Origin: Acidobacteriaceae bacterium
GTDB lineage: Bacteria; Acidobacteriota; Terriglobia; Terriglobales; Acidobacteriaceae
DNA: 43,494 nt
Assembly: GCA_030039035.1 (NCBI GenBank)
Contig: JASHQQ010000103.1
Coordinates: 1-43,494, forward strand
Direction of reading: 5' to 3'
A model generated the notes under the pieces. The model saw nothing but the letters and a program-made list of their open reading frames with translations. It made no database searches and was not told the DNA's origin. The position numbers and the translations under genes were made by a program. Shown in pieces: positions 8,842 through 17,631 of this stretch (its first letter is position 1; each line of letters opens with the position of its first letter).

Positions 8842-10125
8842 ATGATTCAGCCGCACCAAGAGCAGAGGTCGGCGTTCCGTCTCGATGTTCCTCTGCACCA
8901 GCTGCTTACCAACCCGGCAAGCGAGCGCGTCGGGTTTCAGCCGATCGGAGCACCGCAACGTTTCCCCGATCCGGCCTTTCCCCAGCGCCCCGAGCTCCTC
9001 GGCCCGATCGACGAGAACACTGACTGGAAGCCGCCCGAAAAACGGCATTGGACCGCCGGCCAGATCTATCACACGATGCAGGGCTGGCTTTTCCCATACA
9101 TCCGTTCTCGCGTCACTGCCGGCGATTTTCATCCGCTGATTGCGTATCTGTTCACCGAGTTCAAATGCAATCTCGACTGCCATTACTGCTGGGCCTTTGA
9201 CAACAAGGTCAAGGGCATGACGGAGGATACGGCGAAGCGCTCCATCGACTGGCTGCATGGAACCGGCTGCCGTGTGCTTGCCTTCATGGGCGGCGAGCCG
9301 CTGCTCCGGCCGGACCTCATTCATCGCATTACGCATTATGCCGCAAAGAAAAACTTCTGGATCTACCTGCCGACGAATGCGCGCCTGTTGCGCACCGATG
9401 TGATCGACAAGCTCGCCGATGCGGGAATGTCGACCTTCAACATTGCCGTCGATGCGGTCGATATCAAGGAGGGTTTGCCCAAGGCCCTGGTTCCCATCCG
9501 CAAGCAGTTCGACTATCTGGTACGAAAGCAATACGGTTACGGGTACTCCGTCTTCCTCAATATCAATATCTGCCGGAACAATCTGGACGATGTGCGCGAG
9601 CTGACCGAAATCGCACATGACAATGGTATAGCCACGGACTACCACATCAACGAGTCGCCGCTCATCGAACAGGACGGGCATTTCAGGCACGCTGCAAATA
9701 ATGTTACTTACATTACAAAAGACGACTGGCCGGCGGTCGAAGAAACCATCCAATGGCTGACCGGCAAGCAGGACGCCGGTTACAAGATGGTGAATTCGAA
9801 CACCCGCCTGTGGCAGATGGTCGACTTCATGAAAGGCAATCACTTCCCCTGGAACTGCCGCGCCGGCCAGAACTCCATGATTATCCGCGTGGACGGCACG
9901 CTGGCGCCATGCTTCCCCATGTACACCGCCAGTTACGACTGGGGCGTGGTGGGCGACCACAAGTTCGACACCCGACAACTTGACCATCAGAAGGAAAGCT
10001 GCCAGACCCATTGCTTTTCCACGCTGAACCACATTCTCGGCTGGTGTTACAACGACCAGCGCGTGATCAAGTACTTCTTCAAACAGCTCGCTCACGGATT
10101 CCAGGGAATGAAGGGGCAGATGTGA
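8842..10125 (+). CDS. radical SAM protein with SPASM-like C-terminal cysteines
   Basis: This 427-residue protein binds the radical-SAM [4Fe-4S] cluster through C109-x3-C113-x2-C116 (KCNLDCHYCW). The SAM-contact motif MGGEP follows at 149-153. The C-terminal third has the cysteines of a SPASM-like auxiliary-cluster domain: C339 (WNCRAGQNSM), C357 (LAPCFPMY), C387 and C391 (SCQTHC), and C402. SPASM proteins typically modify peptides or proteins, such as maturases and anaerobic sulfatase activators. A long N-terminal part of about 100 residues precedes the barrel. The start follows GCGGAGATCTTCCCC. The gene is 61 bases before the dehydratase-like gene, so both are likely in one operon. It may mature one of the two partners, or act on a small substrate; this is inferred from position. 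Confidence 0.9.
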   Translation: MIQPHQEQRSAFRLDVPLHQLLTNPASERVGFQPIGAPQRFPDPAFPQRPELLGPIDENTDWKPPEKRHWTAGQIYHTMQGWLFPYIRSRVTAGDFHPLIAYLFTEFKCNLDCHYCWAFDNKVKGMTEDTAKRSIDWLHGTGCRVLAFMGGEPLLRPDLIHRITHYAAKKNFWIYLPTNARLLRTDVIDKLADAGMSTFNIAVDAVDIKEGLPKALVPIRKQFDYLVRKQYGYGYSVFLNINICRNNLDDVRELTEIAHDNGIATDYHINESPLIEQDGHFRHAANNVTYITKDDWPAVEETIQWLTGKQDAGYKMVNSNTRLWQMVDFMKGNHFPWNCRAGQNSMIIRVDGTLAPCFPMYTASYDWGVVGDHKFDTRQLDHQKESCQTHCFSTLNHILGWCYNDQRVIKYFFKQLAHGFQGMKGQM

Positions 10126-10186
10126 GCCGGTATTCCCGATTTCTTTCAACCCAACGCCATTGATCCTTGTTTCCCGAGGAGACACT

Positions 10187-11977
10187 ATGCCGACACTGAG
10201 TCGAGAGGTCGTCCAGACAGATTTCGAGATGGAGATCCAGGCCCGGATCGATGCGGAACGGGCACGGTTGCGGGCGGAAGCGGGACTTGCCCGCATGCAT
10301 GAGTTCAAGAAGCCCGTGGAACGCGCCTTCACCGCGGCCGAACGCGATCACGTGACCATCCTCTTCGGCGGGCTGACCTGGAAGCACGAAGAGATGATCA
10401 GGGCGGTGTTTCGCGGCAGCGGCTATCGCTGCGAGAACATACCTACGCCAGTCGTTGCCGACTTTCAGGCCGGCAAGGAATACGGCAACAATGGCCAGTG
10501 CAATCCCACCTATTTCACGGTGGGAAACCTGGTCCGCTATCTGCAGGGGCTCGAGAAGCAGGGTCTTTCGCGCCAGCAGATCATCGACAACTACGTCTTC
10601 TTTACCGCCGGTTCCTGCGGGCCGTGCCGGTTCGGCATGTATGAGGCCGAGTACCGTTTCGCACTGCAGAATTCGGGGTTCGAGGGGTTCCGGGTTCTGC
10701 TCTTCCAGCAGACGGATGGCATCAAGGCCGCCAGCGGCGAGCCGGGGCTGAAGTTTTCGGTCGACTTCGGAATGGGGATGCTGAACGCGCTGAACCTGGG
10801 CGATGTGATCAACGAGCTGGTCTATCAGGTGCGCCCTTTCGAGGTGAACAAGGGTGAAACCGATCGCGTGATTCGCGAGGCCGTTACGACCCTGACCGAT
10901 ACGCTTCGCGATCGCAAGCGCTGGCACATCATGGATGCCTCGCCGGCGTGGGCGAAGCCCTTCCTCGAGAAACACAAGAAGATCGAAGGCATCGGCTGCA
11001 CGCTCGGCAAGGTTGCCCACAACCTGTACGGCAAGGAATACGTGGATGCATTGCACGCGTGCCGCGACAAGATCGATTCGATTGAAGTCGACCGCCTGCG
11101 CGTGAAACCGGTGATCAAGATTACCGGCGAGTTCTGGGCGCAGACCACGGAAGGCGACGGCAACTTCAACATGTTCGCCTTTCTCGAGAGGGAGGGCGCC
11201 CAGGTCCTGGTTGAGCCCATCGCCACGTGGATTGACTACATGATGTACGTTGCCAAAGAGGGATCGCGGGCGCGTGCCCAGGCCCAGGCTCCCTATCGCG
11301 ACCCGAAGTGGCACGAAGTGAAGAAGCGAACCGTCAACAAGCTCTCCCTGCTGAAAAAGACCGTCGGTCTCAGCATCGGGAGCAACGTGTGGACCTACTT
11401 CTATCACCGCACGATCCGCCATATGGGAGGCACGGGACACCATCTGGTGCCGCAATCGGAGCTGGCGCGGCTCGCGCATCCCTTCTATCACCAGCTCGCG
11501 CGCGGCGGCGAAGGCCACATGGAAGTCGGCAAGAACATTTTCTACACCGTCAACCACCTTTGTCACATGGTTCTGGCCCTGAAGCCTTTCGGCTGCATGC
11601 CGTCGACGCAATCCGACGGAGTGCAATCGCGCGTCGTCAGCAAGTTCAGGGACATGATCTTCCTGCCCATCGAAACGTCGGGTGAGGGCGAGGTCAACGC
11701 GCATAGCCGGGTGCAAATGGCTCTGGCCGAGGCCAAGGCGAAAGCAAGAGCGGAATTCGACGGAGTGCTGACGAAGACCGGCAAATCGCTCGACGATTTG
11801 CGCGAGTACGTTGCGGAACACCCGAAACTGCGGCGCGGCCTTTACAAGGTTCCCCACCGGGAAGGCATCGCGGGGACCGCTGCCCAGTTTGCGTATCACG
11901 TGAGCGAGCTGATGAACAAGGATCGCGCATACCGCCGGCGCGCAAGAGTCGCCACGGCGTCCCGGCAGGTAGCGTGA
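10187..11977 (+). CDS. 2-hydroxyacyl-CoA-dehydratase-like Fe-S protein (COG3581 type)
   Basis: The start was chosen at the ATG at 10187, which follows GAGGAGACACT; a weaker in-frame start lies at 10160. The product has 596 residues. It resembles the uncharacterised family (COG3581) related to HgdB/BcrB-type dehydratase subunits. Putative cluster cysteines are C105 (NGQCNPTYF), C144 and C147 (AGSCGPCRFGMYE), the Cys in IGCTLGK, and later Cys in NHLCHM and PFGCMPS. In many bacteria this module is fused to the activase; here it is a separate gene upstream of it. By analogy with the dehydratase and double-cubane-cluster families, it would receive low-potential electrons from the ATP-driven activase and reduce an unknown substrate. 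No CoA-binding signature could be confirmed by eye. Confidence 0.8.
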   Translation: MPTLSREVVQTDFEMEIQARIDAERARLRAEAGLARMHEFKKPVERAFTAAERDHVTILFGGLTWKHEEMIRAVFRGSGYRCENIPTPVVADFQAGKEYGNNGQCNPTYFTVGNLVRYLQGLEKQGLSRQQIIDNYVFFTAGSCGPCRFGMYEAEYRFALQNSGFEGFRVLLFQQTDGIKAASGEPGLKFSVDFGMGMLNALNLGDVINELVYQVRPFEVNKGETDRVIREAVTTLTDTLRDRKRWHIMDASPAWAKPFLEKHKKIEGIGCTLGKVAHNLYGKEYVDALHACRDKIDSIEVDRLRVKPVIKITGEFWAQTTEGDGNFNMFAFLEREGAQVLVEPIATWIDYMMYVAKEGSRARAQAQAPYRDPKWHEVKKRTVNKLSLLKKTVGLSIGSNVWTYFYHRTIRHMGGTGHHLVPQSELARLAHPFYHQLARGGEGHMEVGKNIFYTVNHLCHMVLALKPFGCMPSTQSDGVQSRVVSKFRDMIFLPIETSGEGEVNAHSRVQMALAEAKAKARAEFDGVLTKTGKSLDDLREYVAEHPKLRRGLYKVPHREGIAGTAAQFAYHVSELMNKDRAYRRRARVATASRQVA

Positions 11978-12162
11978 TGCGAATGCCGGTACGGAACACG
12001 CTCGACCTTTGCTTCGCCCTTGCGGGGATCGTGCTGGGCATCGCTCTCGATGTTTCTTTGCTCAGCATTTTCAAAGCCAATCTCCGGCGTGTGATGGCTG
12101 TTTCGCGCCATCGGTCATGGCCAGTCTGTTTGCGTTCCGGCCGTCGGAGCAGATTCCGGTAG
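11977..12162 (+). CDS. possible small membrane protein (61 residues)
   Basis: This ATG overlaps the TGA of the dehydratase-like gene by one base, a typical coupling arrangement. The frame gives one hydrophobic segment (LCFALAGIVLGIALDVSLL) and an Arg-rich tail. It would fill most of the 210-base gap before the activase gene. There is no family recognition and the Arg-rich tail resembles out-of-frame translation, so it may be spurious. Confidence 0.2.
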   Translation: MRMPVRNTLDLCFALAGIVLGIALDVSLLSIFKANLRRVMAVSRHRSWPVCLRSGRRSRFR

Positions 12163-12187
12163 CGAGCCGGATTCAGGAGTTGGGTTG

Positions 12188-15100
12188 ATGCAGCAGTTTC
12201 TGGTAGGGCTGGATGTAGGTTCGACGACTGTGAAGGCCATTGTGGTGGACGCGGCAACGGACTCCACCCTCTGGCAGGATTATCAGCGCCACGAAACCCG
12301 TCAGCCGGAGAAGGTGCTCGAGTTTCTGCGCCGCATGGAAGCCGATACGGGCATCTCGCCCCAAAACACCAGGATCTTCATTACCGGGTCGGGTGGCGGC
12401 ACGCTCGCCGAAATGATCGGCGCCAAGTTCGTCCAGGAAGTGCACGCTGTGGCGCTTGCCGTCGAGAAGCTGCACCCCGAGGTGTATTCCGTCATCGAGT
12501 TGGGGGGCCAGGACGCAAAAATCATCGTTTTCAAGGACGACGAGGAGACGGGGCGCAAGAAAAAGATTCCTTCGATGAACGACAAGTGCGCCGGCGGCAC
12601 CGGCGCGGTCATCGACAAGATCAACGCCAAGCTGAAGATTCCCGCGACTGAACTTTCCAACCAGGGTTATCACGGCATCAAGCTGCACAAGGTGGCGGGC
12701 AAATGCGGCGTATTCGCCGAAACCGACATCAATGGCCTGCAGAAGACGGGGACGCCCTCGCACGAACTGATGGCCTCGCTCTTCGAGGCCATTGTGCTGC
12801 AGAACCTGAGTGTTCTCACGCGCGGAAATACACTGCGCCCGCACGTTTTGCTGCTTGGCGGCCCGAATTCGTTTATCCGCGGCATGCAGGAAGCATGGCA
12901 GGCCAACATCCCGCGCATGTGGAAGGAGCGAAAGGTCGGGATCCCGGAAGGATCGACCCCGGAAGACCTGATCAAGGTTCCAAGGAACGCGCAGTATTTT
13001 GCGGCGCTGGGTTCGGTGGAGTTCGGCAAGGATGAAGAGCCCGAAGTTGGCCGCTACCTGGGCGTCGAGAAGCTTGCCTGGTATATCGACTATGGCCGCG
13101 CCGAGGAAAAAGCGGTTTCAGGCGGCAAAGGTCTGGTTACGGACAACGCCGAGCTCGACGATTTTCGTTCGGTCTACCGGCGCAAGAAATTCACTCCGGC
13201 GGAGTTTCGCCCGGGCGAGGTGGTTGCCGGATTCGTGGGCGTGGATGGAGGGTCCACGTCCACAAAGGCCGTTCTGCTCGACAAGAGCGGCGAGATCCTT
13301 TGCAAGGCCTATCAGCTTTCGAATGGCAATCCGATCCAGGACACGATCGAGATGTTCGACAAGCTGCGCGAACAGGTGGAAGGTCGCGGCGCGGCTCTCG
13401 AAGTGCTCGGCGTGGGCACCACCGGCTACGCGAAGGACATTCTGAGAGATGTGCTCAAGGCCGATGTCGCGCTGGTTGAAACCGTCGCCCACACAGAGTC
13501 CGCGCTGAAGTTCTATCAGGATCCGCACGTCATCGTCGACGTCGGCGGACAGGACATCAAGCTCATCGTTCTGAAGGACGGGCGCGTGAAGGACTTCAAG
13601 CTGAATACGCAGTGCTCGGCCGGCAATGGATACTTTCTGCAATCGACGGCCGAAGGATTTGGCATGAAGGTCGAAGACTTCGCCGATATCGCCTTCTCCG
13701 CCAAGTCGATGCCGTCGTTCGGTTACGGTTGCGCTGTCTTCATGCAGTCCGACATTGTGAATTTCCAGCGTCAGGGCTGGCGCTCGGAGGAGATACTTGC
13801 CGGCTTGGCCGACGTGCTTCCCAAGAATGTCTTTCTCTACGTCGCCAGCATTCCCAATCTCGCCACCCTCGGAACTCGCTTTGTGCTTCAGGGCGGCACA
13901 CAGAACAACCTGGCCGTAGTCAAGGCCGAGGTCGACTTCATCCGTTCGAGCTTCCGCGCCAACGGCAAGGAGCCGGAGATCATCGTGCACGAGCATTGCG
14001 GCGAATCGGGCGCAATTGGCGCGGCCCAGGAAGCATTGCGTTTGTGGCGAAAGGGCAAATCCACGACGTTCATCGGCCTCGAGGCGGTGCGCAGCATTCG
14101 CTATCGCACTACGCGGAACGAAGAAACCCGCTGCTATTTCTGCAAGAACAACTGTCTGCGAACCTTCATCGACGTCGATGTCTCCGGAGGCGCGGCCACA
14201 ACAGGGGCGCAGCCTCCGGAGCCGGTCAGGGAAGATCGCGCGGCAACGGCCGAAGAGATTGCCGCGGTTGCAACCAACCTGCCCAGCCTCGAACAGATCC
14301 AGGCGAATCTGCCCGCAGCCGGGCACGGATCGTCGTGCGGCACAAACCACGCCCACGATCACGATCACGGCGGCGGATGCGGCTGCAGCTCGTCGAAGAC
14401 GACATCTTTTCGGGCCAAAGCCGAGCCACTGGTTCAGATCCTGGCTGCGCCCGGGGCGAAAAAGCCGGTCGAGCCGCCCAGGCCGACGATGGAATTCCAG
14501 CCGCGCAAGACCAAGGTGCCTCTGCGCATCGGCGAACAGCGCCTCATCATCGCCACCTGCGAAAAGGGCGCGGTGGAAGATCTCGGCGAAATGAAAGGCA
14601 TCAAGGCGGACATCGACAAGATCAAGGCCGCGAATCCGAATTTCGTGGACATTGCCGCGCGCGAGGTTTTCCGCCATCGCGAAGTGTCCAATGTTGCCGA
14701 TGCGATTCCCGTCGCGAAAGGTCTCTTCGTCCCGAAGGCGGTGAAGGAACGCGCCGCGACGATGGAACGGCGCAAGGACTTCCGTATCGGCATTCCGCGC
14801 CTGCTCAACACCTATACCTATGCGCCGCTCTTCAATGCCTATTTTGCCAGCCTCGGCATCGAGGCCGAAAACATCGTCTACTCCGATTACACGACCCCGG
14901 ACCTGTATCGCGCCGGCGCCAGCCGCGGAGCGGTCGATCCCTGCTATCCATCCAAGATCGGCATCGCGCACGTGTATAACCTGCTGGCCGTGAAGCACGG
15001 CAAGAAGCCTCTTCACGCCATCTGGTTCCCGATGTACGACATTCTGCACACGCCGCTGGTGAACCTGACCGGCTCGAACGCCTGCCCGACGGTGACGGCC

Positions 15101-15940
15101 ACACCCAACGCCGTCAAAGCCGCGTTCACCAAGGAGAGCGACCTGTTTGGGGAGAATGGAATCGCGTATCTCGATCCCATCCTCAATCTGCAGGATCGCA
15201 AGATCTGCGCCGACCAGATGTACAAGGCCTGGTCGCCGCTGCTCGGCCTCTCGCGCGAGGAGAACGACCGCGCGATCGCCGTCGGCTTCGATGCGCTCGA
15301 CCAGTACGAAGCCGAAATCCGCCGCCAGGCGCGCGAAACGCTCGATCAGCTTGAACGCGAGGACCGTGTCGGTATTGTGATGCTCGGCCGCGTGTATCAC
15401 CATGATCCCGGCCTGAATCACGAAATCATGGAGGAATTCCAGAAGCTCGGCTATCCGGTCTTCTCGCAGAGCACGCTTCCTCTCGACGAGGACCTTCTGG
15501 AACGGCTCTTCGGCGACGAAGTGCGTGCCGGAATCATCAAGCACCCTCTCGACATCGCCGATGTGTGGAAGAATCGCTACTCCACCAGCACCAACCACAA
15601 GGTCTGGGCCGCCAAATTCACTGCGCGCCATCCGAATCTGGTTGCGCTGGAAGTGTCGAGTTTCAAATGCGGCCACGACGCCCCGATCTACGGCGTCATC
15701 GAAGGCATCATTGAAGATTCCGGGACTCCCTATTTCTCGTTCAAGGATCTCGACGAGAACAAGCCGACGGGTTCGATCCGGATCCGGGTGGAAACCATCG
15801 ACTATTTCCTGCGCCGCTATCGGGAAAACATCGTCGAGCGCAAGCGAAAGGAGCTGGACATCGAGGCACGGCTGGCAGAGTTCGAGCGCAGCTTGCGGGA
15901 TTCGGAAGAACGGATCGAGGTGGCATGTGCGGCCGATTGA
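12188..15940 (+). CDS. fused CoA-dehydratase activase: two BcrAD/BadFG ATPase domains plus DUF2229
   Basis: The start ATG at 12188 follows CAGGAGTTGGGTTG; the product has 1250 residues. Domain 1 (1-280) and domain 2 (345-620) are both ASKHA ATPases with phosphate loops (GLDVGSTTVKA, GVDGGSTSTKA) and ELGGQDAK / DVGGQDIK motifs. Each keeps both cysteines that bind the shared [4Fe-4S] cluster in HgdC-type activases: C134/C173 and C476/C515. The classical enzyme is a homodimer; here one chain carries both halves. A C649-x2-C652-x3-C656 motif and a His/Cys-rich linker (717-733) follow. The C-terminal part (about 775-1235) is a DUF2229/COG3580 domain with PCYPSKIG and SSFKCGHD. Such proteins hydrolyse ATP to push electrons onto a dehydratase-like partner, here the upstream gene. 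Confidence 0.9.
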   Translation: MQQFLVGLDVGSTTVKAIVVDAATDSTLWQDYQRHETRQPEKVLEFLRRMEADTGISPQNTRIFITGSGGGTLAEMIGAKFVQEVHAVALAVEKLHPEVYSVIELGGQDAKIIVFKDDEETGRKKKIPSMNDKCAGGTGAVIDKINAKLKIPATELSNQGYHGIKLHKVAGKCGVFAETDINGLQKTGTPSHELMASLFEAIVLQNLSVLTRGNTLRPHVLLLGGPNSFIRGMQEAWQANIPRMWKERKVGIPEGSTPEDLIKVPRNAQYFAALGSVEFGKDEEPEVGRYLGVEKLAWYIDYGRAEEKAVSGGKGLVTDNAELDDFRSVYRRKKFTPAEFRPGEVVAGFVGVDGGSTSTKAVLLDKSGEILCKAYQLSNGNPIQDTIEMFDKLREQVEGRGAALEVLGVGTTGYAKDILRDVLKADVALVETVAHTESALKFYQDPHVIVDVGGQDIKLIVLKDGRVKDFKLNTQCSAGNGYFLQSTAEGFGMKVEDFADIAFSAKSMPSFGYGCAVFMQSDIVNFQRQGWRSEEILAGLADVLPKNVFLYVASIPNLATLGTRFVLQGGTQNNLAVVKAEVDFIRSSFRANGKEPEIIVHEHCGESGAIGAAQEALRLWRKGKSTTFIGLEAVRSIRYRTTRNEETRCYFCKNNCLRTFIDVDVSGGAATTGAQPPEPVREDRAATAEEIAAVATNLPSLEQIQANLPAAGHGSSCGTNHAHDHDHGGGCGCSSSKTTSFRAKAEPLVQILAAPGAKKPVEPPRPTMEFQPRKTKVPLRIGEQRLIIATCEKGAVEDLGEMKGIKADIDKIKAANPNFVDIAAREVFRHREVSNVADAIPVAKGLFVPKAVKERAATMERRKDFRIGIPRLLNTYTYAPLFNAYFASLGIEAENIVYSDYTTPDLYRAGASRGAVDPCYPSKIGIAHVYNLLAVKHGKKPLHAIWFPMYDILHTPLVNLTGSNACPTVTATPNAVKAAFTKESDLFGENGIAYLDPILNLQDRKICADQMYKAWSPLLGLSREENDRAIAVGFDALDQYEAEIRRQARETLDQLEREDRVGIVMLGRVYHHDPGLNHEIMEEFQKLGYPVFSQSTLPLDEDLLERLFGDEVRAGIIKHPLDIADVWKNRYSTSTNHKVWAAKFTARHPNLVALEVSSFKCGHDAPIYGVIEGIIEDSGTPYFSFKDLDENKPTGSIRIRVETIDYFLRRYRENIVERKRKELDIEARLAEFERSLRDSEERIEVACAAD

Positions 15941-16733
15941 GAAACTCTGCGGGTGGCGCGCCGGCGTGGTTTCCATTCTGCCGGTTGCCCTGCTGACCGT
16001 AATGGCGAGCCCGCTTCGCGCGGGTGCGCAGCCGGTCGCAAGCACTCCTGCAACCGCCGTGGAACCCACCGAGATTGTGTGGAGGATGGTGGCGCAAAAC
16101 CAAACGCGCGCGCAGCAGTTGAAGTATTTCACTTCCCGCCGGCACTATCATGTGGAGTTTCACGGTCTGGGCAAATCCATGGCGGCAGAGATGGACGCGC
16201 AAGTGACGTACATTGCCGGGTCCGGCAAGACCTTTCAGGTAATCGACGAGTCGGGATCTCATTTGCTTATCAAGCATGTATTGAGAAAGCTGCTCGAAAC
16301 CGAGCGCGATGACTCACGTGAGCAGAAGTCGGCCCTGACCCCGTTCAATTACAACTTCACTTTTGATTCCCGGACCAATGAGAATGGACGGCCGCTCTAT
16401 GTCTTCTCCGTCGAGCCGAAAGTGAAAAACAAGCTTCTGTATCGGGGCAAGATCTGGGTGGATGCGCAGGACTATGCGGTCGTCCGGGTCGAAGCTCAGC
16501 CGGCCGAGAACCCTTCGTTCTGGATCAGGAATACCGAGATCCACCATGTCTATGCGAAAAGCGGCGATTTCTGGCTGCCGGAGACAAACAGAAGCGAATC
16601 GAAAGTCCGTTTTGGCGGCACGGCGGTACTTACCATCGAATACGGAACCTACCGCTTCGAGGAGCCGCGCGAATCGAATCAGGCGGTATCGTCCGAGGCG
16701 GCAGCGCGCAAGCCCCTGCTCGACGTGCGCTAG
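15927..16733 (+). CDS. secreted LolA-like (outer-membrane lipoprotein-sorting fold) protein
   Basis: A GTG start at 15927 was chosen. It overlaps the activase end by 14 bases, follows GATCGAGG by six bases, and gives a full signal peptide (VVSILPVALLTVMASPLRAGA) that any later start would destroy. The 268-residue product has the strand pattern of LolA/LolB/RseB-like folds: RRHYHVEFHG, KLLYRGKIWVDAQDYAVVRVEAQ, HVYAKSGDFWLPETNRSE, FGGTAVLTIEYGTYRF. Proteins of this type bind lipid or lipoprotein chains in the periplasm. Many acidobacterial relatives are uncharacterised. The overlap with the activase gene suggests co-expression, though a functional link between the two is not obvious. Confidence 0.75.
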   Translation: MRPIEKLCGWRAGVVSILPVALLTVMASPLRAGAQPVASTPATAVEPTEIVWRMVAQNQTRAQQLKYFTSRRHYHVEFHGLGKSMAAEMDAQVTYIAGSGKTFQVIDESGSHLLIKHVLRKLLETERDDSREQKSALTPFNYNFTFDSRTNENGRPLYVFSVEPKVKNKLLYRGKIWVDAQDYAVVRVEAQPAENPSFWIRNTEIHHVYAKSGDFWLPETNRSESKVRFGGTAVLTIEYGTYRFEEPRESNQAVSSEAAARKPLLDVR

Positions 16734-16778
16734 AGATCATGCCGCTCCCGATCCCAGGCTGCGGGGACAAGTGCGCTC

Positions 16779-17297
16779 ATGACGCGGATCGTCAAATTAC
16801 GCTCCGGGGACGAGGCAGGCTGGGATCAGGCTCTGTCGCTCTATCGGGAACAGCTCAGGTTTTACCTCGATTACCTGATCCAGTGCGGATGCGGCGAGGA
16901 CATTCTCGCAAAGGTCGAATCCGAGGCCAGCGGCAGCCCCGTACCTGATGACTTCAAGTTCCGGTACCTGCTGAGAATCCTGGTGCGGAACGTCATCCTG
17001 CACATGCGCGAGTGCGATCGCGCACCCGAAGGGTCGCGCTTCCTGCCGCGTCACTCGCCGGATGCCGCCCCCGCTTTGCGCGCCCAGGAGCGAATCGTCT
17101 ACTTTCTGCGCGACATACTCGAATATTCAAAAAGAGACACGTCTCTCCTGATCGGGATCACGGATGCCCAGGCCGACAAGCTTCTCTCCCTCGCGCGGAA
17201 GCGGATCGATCTGACCGAAGGACCGTCCTCCATGAAGATCGAAGGCCCGGACTGGACTTGTTTCCGATGGAAGCTCACTGACATTGAATTGCAGTGA
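16779..17297 (+). CDS. ECF sigma-like protein (divergent)
   Basis: This 172-residue soluble protein has the overall plan of a small ECF sigma factor. An N-terminal helical region (YREQLRFYLDYLIQ, then YLLRILVRNVILHMRECDR) is in the place of region 2. A C-terminal region (ERIVYFLRDILEYSKRDTSLLIGITDAQADKLLSLARKRI) resembles a region-4 helix-turn-helix, with ITDAQADKLLSLARKR in the position of the recognition helix. The match is weak: the usual DxxQ(D/E)xF-type acidic stretch of region 2 is not evident. It starts 45 bases after the LolA-like gene and may be in the same transcript. Other options are a sigma-derived regulator or an unrelated helical protein. Confidence 0.5.
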   Translation: MTRIVKLRSGDEAGWDQALSLYREQLRFYLDYLIQCGCGEDILAKVESEASGSPVPDDFKFRYLLRILVRNVILHMRECDRAPEGSRFLPRHSPDAAPALRAQERIVYFLRDILEYSKRDTSLLIGITDAQADKLLSLARKRIDLTEGPSSMKIEGPDWTCFRWKLTDIELQ

Positions 17298-17631
17298 TCG
17301 CGTCCGGGTGTGCTTTTGAGTCAGTTCCGCGGGTAAGTGCGCTGATGGACGTTCTTATCGGCAGCAAAGTCTGCAGATCTTCGCGTACACGGAAAACAGG
17401 ATACAGATCGCGCACGCGATCCAACCCAAGTTACGATAACGGTTTGTTTCCCTGAAACTCCGCCGCTTGCAATTGAAAAATTCCGAATCAGGGCAGGCGA
17501 AGAACTCATCTTATTCGCATACAGATCGAAGCGCGCCCTCCGCACGCGATGGGGTGCGATCTTCCATCGCGATCAAGGTCAGATAACCTGGCAGGCTGGG
17601 TCCGGCCGGCTTTTCGGAAACGGTCGAATCC
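17298..17631. other. intergenic region
   Basis: No supported gene was found in these 334 bases. The stretch from about 17430 to 17530 is richer in A+T than its surroundings and is the most likely place for the promoter of the following exported protein. No clear -10/-35 pair could be named. Confidence 0.4.

Noticed and set aside
13118..16132. Minus-strand open frame of about 1000 codons opposite the activase.
   Set aside because: It is a mirror frame of a G+C-rich gene; the plus strand carries all activase motifs and the minus frame has none.
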